Below, one piece after another: positions 60,605-64,000 of a stretch of 64,000 nt of DNA (position 1 is the first letter of the stretch; every line of letters starts with the position of its first letter). The stretch spans positions 20,265,629 to 20,329,628 of the forward strand of contig CAKAKS010000032.1 in NCBI GenBank assembly GCA_916700875.1, given 5' to 3'. The notes beneath the pieces are model-generated. The model was not told the origin of the DNA. It worked only from the letters and a program-made list of their open reading frames with translations, and did no database searches. This DNA is from Sebastes aleutianus (lineage: Eukaryota > Chordata > Actinopteri > Perciformes > Sebastidae). The translations under genes and the position numbers were made by a program.

Positions 60605-61690
60605 CCTGCCCAGTACGGATGTCACGGTGAGGACATTTTCCCACCGGTTAATAAACTTGTGACAACACCAGTGTTACCGATTACTCCGGACATTTTACTC
60701 GATATCTGTGGAGCGCTTACTTGAATCTTTAACGTTGGATGGCTGTGTGTCTGGCCTCTATGGTCGAACTTTTGCTGCAGGGCCGCAGGTGTCCACCTGG
60801 CGCTGCTGCACCGCGTATACCGGCTGTGACCGCTCCGTCCACCGCACGCCGATTGCCTCATTAACATTATTGTAATCTTACAGAATTGGGTTTAAATCCG
60901 AAATACTGCCAAATAGGAGCTTTTGCTTTTCGCTTTGACACCAAATCCTCCGCCATCGTCTTGTCGGTGTGTGTGTGAAATCTGACTCCTGCTACTCTGT
61001 GCTGAGACTCCGTACGGAGCAGACACTTGTTTCACTAGCGTCCGTCATCCAACTATGTATTGATAACATAGTGCTGATTTGCGAAAATGAACTATATGGG
61101 TTTATTTTCTCGAAATAAAAGCAAAACGAGAGTGGGGGCAGAGCCAAATTATGTCATCAGTGTATGCCTGAACACCTGTAACACCGACTACCGCGGCAAG
61201 CCTACTTCCCAGCACGAAACAGCACGCACAAACACACCAAATCTGTCTTGTCTGTCAACTCTCTCGTGCCGTGTCTGTGTGTGAAATCTGATTCCTGCTA
61301 CTCTGAGCTGAGACTCCGTACAGAGCAGACACTTGCACTTTCAGTTTGCAGCATCCCTCGTCCGACTATGTATTGATAACACAGCGCTGATTCACGAAAA
61401 TGAACTAAAATGGGTTTATTTTCTATTAAAAAAAAGCAAAACGATGGAGCAAGTTATGTAATCGTGTATGCCCGAACACCGTTTAACACCTACTTCCGCG
61501 GGAAGCCTACTGCCCAGCACGAAACAACACACTCACACAAAGTGATCGACTAGCTAATAAACATTTAGCAGCAAAAGAGCCAGGAATTTCTCTTAGGAGT
61601 TGGTCAAGACAAAAAAAAAAACAGAGCTACAAGCAGACTAAATATTGGATTTACATTCGTGAGGTTGCCAGAAACCTATCAAGTGAGTGA
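60605..61690. repeat. Dispersed-repeat region with a 306-bp tandem duplication
   Basis: The left edge gtacggatgtcacggtgagg looks like a hAT-type terminus, but no right end was found. Within it, 60965-61240 and 61270-61540 are direct repeats with a 306-bp period. Shared blocks are gtgtgtgaaatctga, gctgagactccgtac, gagcagacacttg, tatgtattgataaca and cccagcacgaaac. 61556-61690 reads like the start of another common fish repeat (from memory). Confidence 0.7.
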
Positions 61691-63270
61691 AAAACACCCA
61701 CAACTGTATTGGGTTTGGAAAAAAGGCTTTAAAAACTGTCTCTAACACACATTGAAAGAGGGGGAAATAGCTTTTGAGAACCTAACTTTGACAATATAAT
61801 GTGTTGACATTATATTTTCAGGGAGTTTTCCTGCTATCATCAGTACAGACTAAGTAGTGTTGTTTTCTTGGAGCCAGATCCTACCAGCCGTTACTGGAAC
61901 TGCAGCTTAAGGCAATTGTGCATTGGCTTCAGTGGTGAACCGTAATGGTTACTGCTTGCTGCTTAGCTCTATGACTCAAGCAGTTACGTTGCTCAAGGGC
62001 ACTACCATAGTAGCTATTTGCGAGTAGCATTTACTCCTGCTCTGATGTTGCAAGCTTTTCATGCCCCCACTTTGGAAGCCACTATACAGCTACCACTAAG
62101 AGTGTGCAAAGCTATCCATTTTACTTCATATCAGCCTATCTGAAGCAGTGAGGTCACTGAACTGCACCGCTATCCTTCAATGTGTGTGTACGGTGGAGCA
62201 CATTATGTCACTCCACCCTTTTGATTTTTCAACCTCGCCGTAGCCTATGTTCTGTGCATCTGGCACAGTGTGCAGGCACAGCTGGTGTCAACAAGGACCT
62301 ATGCTGTCAAAAAGCACCAAACTCAGGTCAAGGTCGCGGAGGGAAAAGTTAGTGATGTTGGGAGGAAGGGTGGTGGCAGTCCTGACTGATGTTGTGGTTG
62401 ACTGCTCTCTCTCTACAACCCCACCCACCTCCCACTGACAAACACGCACACACACACACACACTAGACCCCTTTCATCCTCCTTTTTCTTTGCTATGTCC
62501 CCTTGTCATACAACCTCCCCTCCTCCCTCCCAGGTGCTCAGAAACAATGTGGATGAGGTCGAGGACATGAGGAGCCCACCGGAGAGAGAACAGATGTCAC
62601 ATGCCTCTTGCACCACGCTCAGGGATGTGTGTGTGCAGTGCTGTGACAGGTAGCGTGTCGTGGTTGAAAGGTAAAGCTGGGCCCTAGTCCCAGTAGGAAA
62701 TGGAATGAAATGGGGGCCAATGAAGGCGAGGAAGGGGCACCGGAATAAAAGAAATGTCTGAAAATAGTTCCTGGATGTTAGACACCTTGTTATCTCATGT
62801 TTGGCGTGAACTTTACAAAAGGGACTGTAAAATGTCACCTTGTGTACGCGAGCTCAGAAAAAGATCCCCAATAATCAATAAACAGACAATAAAATGTGTA
62901 TTTAATTTAAATCGCTGCCCTAGAAAGAGCTGAAAGTAAATCACTGAGACAACCATCGCAGAGTGGAAAAGTCATTTGCTGCTGTTACAGCTGACAAGAC
63001 GAGGCGTTTTGTCATGGCAGCGTGCATGCTTTCATTTATCATTCATGGGTCATATTGTTCTAGATTGGTGATTAGACCGTTGGCAGATTCAGAGCTGCAT
63101 TAATGGCTCGAACATATGCACATACACAAGCATACACATCGATTAGAGGTTAGTCTTTTTAAAAAAAAAAAAATGAGCCCTGTGCTTGCCAGCTTACTGT
63201 ATTTGAAAGCATTACTACGGTGAATTTTTAAAAAACAGTATGTTCTTGATAAGATAGCTTCACCTTTGTC
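61691..63270. other. Non-coding stretch, nothing recognised
   Basis: No gene is supported. A (CA)n array at 62443-62462 and an A run near 63161-63172. Confidence 0.5.
62443..62462. repeat. (CA)n microsatellite
   Basis: About ten CA units. Confidence 0.93.
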
Positions 63271-63278
63271 CTAATTAG

Positions 63279-63926
63279 CATATTTGCCAACCCTCCAGAT
63301 TTCCGTTTTTCATCGCCCTCTCCTGGTTTCCCACCCCGGGGTCACAATTCTCCCATATTTCTCACGATATATTGCACATTTTCACACTTAACCCGTTTGT
63401 GGCACTGTAGAGCGTGTATTATCCCTACCTACTCCAGTAGGTAAAAGATGACAATAAAGCTACACCAAATGTTATTTCCCAGCGCAACAGAGCAGTCTAT
63501 GCTCGCGACACAGCGCAGTTTGAGCTCATGTTTGAGCTGCGTTTGCCGCTTACATCACAGAGTGCAGTCAACTAAAGTTGGGCTTTTGCTGTTGTGGCGT
63601 GGAGCCATTGGAAATAATAGGTTTCAGAGCTCAGTGGTGCCGTGTTTATACTCAAGCAGGTTCAAAAAATGAATAAAAACGGATGAATATTAGTTTACGC
63701 TTGAGATTCACAGGCCAAGTTTACGCCAGAGGGGCAAATTATTCCGTTTTCTGTCCTGAAAACAAATGCTTTTGCAGTGTACGTGTTATTTTCATTGTTT
63801 TAAAGTCACCAGCATGCAGGAAACAAAGTCTCTGAAACTCAAATTTTTCTGGGTGACAACCCCAAGACCCCCCGCTTTGGTTTTGAAACCATCCCTATTT
63901 TTAAGGTCTCAAGGTTGACAAGTATG
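63279..63926. mobile_element. Non-autonomous hAT-type element, 648 bp
   Basis: Ends catatttgccaacc and the complement of the right end catacttgtcaacc (12 of 14). Flanks ctaattag at 63271-63278 and 63927-63934 are identical, a perfect 8-bp target-site duplication that is itself palindromic. The interior has mixed composition and no transposase-like frame. Confidence 0.88.
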
Positions 63927-63934
63927 CTAATTAG

Positions 63935-64000
63935 ACACACACGTGCGCACAGCCACTAAATGTACACTCACCTGTGAATTAACTCATTAGAAATCACGCT
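63935..64000. other. Window end, nothing recognised
   Basis: Short flank after the last element; no features. Confidence 0.5.

Noticed and set aside
1..64000. CRISPR arrays, rRNA, bacterial operons, phage or integron features
   Set aside because: No regularly spaced identical repeats with unique spacers and no bacterial-type gene organisation. The sequence is vertebrate-like non-coding DNA.

Overview
The window looks like 64 kb of vertebrate, most likely teleost fish (percomorph-like), non-coding nuclear DNA. The reasons are many dinucleotide microsatellites, long single-copy stretches with no sustained reading frame, and a dense set of small non-autonomous DNA transposons, a tRNA-derived SINE and LINE 3' ends of kinds I associate with fish genomes. 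That association is from memory; no database was searched. I found no protein-coding exon, rRNA, functional tRNA gene or CRISPR array that I would defend. The open frames (about 60 to 210 codons) are low-complexity, antisense to repeats, or composed like random sequence. The window is best read as a gene desert or part of a very large intron.

Layout: 0-10 kb is mostly single-copy sequence with repeat fragments at 145-431, 5277-5660 and 5733-6330. At 9.9-12.5 kb there is a composite inverted-repeat element carrying a tRNA-like promoter and a short tandem array, a LINE 3' end and a small foldback. At 13.2-14.6 kb a tandem duplication has one unit interrupted by a TTAA-flanked MITE, so the other unit preserves the empty site. 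A hAT-type element lies at 16.1-16.8 kb. 16.8-21.6 kb is single-copy with pyrimidine tracts. 21.6-33 kb holds repeat family B, hAT-type elements at 22.7, 25.9 and 30.9 kb (the last nested), and a foldback at 29.5 kb. 33.4-41 kb holds a family C copy, a LINE reverse-transcriptase remnant, a tRNA-derived SINE and a second nested hAT pair whose two target-site duplications are both perfect. 41-64 kb alternates single-copy DNA with further hAT copies (47.2, 52.5, 63.3 kb), foldbacks (44.9, 50.9 kb), two TTAA MITEs joined at one TTAA (56.9-57.8 kb) and a 306-bp tandem duplication (61 kb).

The strongest results come from the sequence alone: 8-bp target-site duplications define element boundaries to the base, nesting gives relative insertion order, and an internal paralogue supplies a pre-insertion site. 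Single-copy stretches between repeats may contain conserved enhancers, but that needs cross-species alignment. No gene network can be described because no gene is visible.
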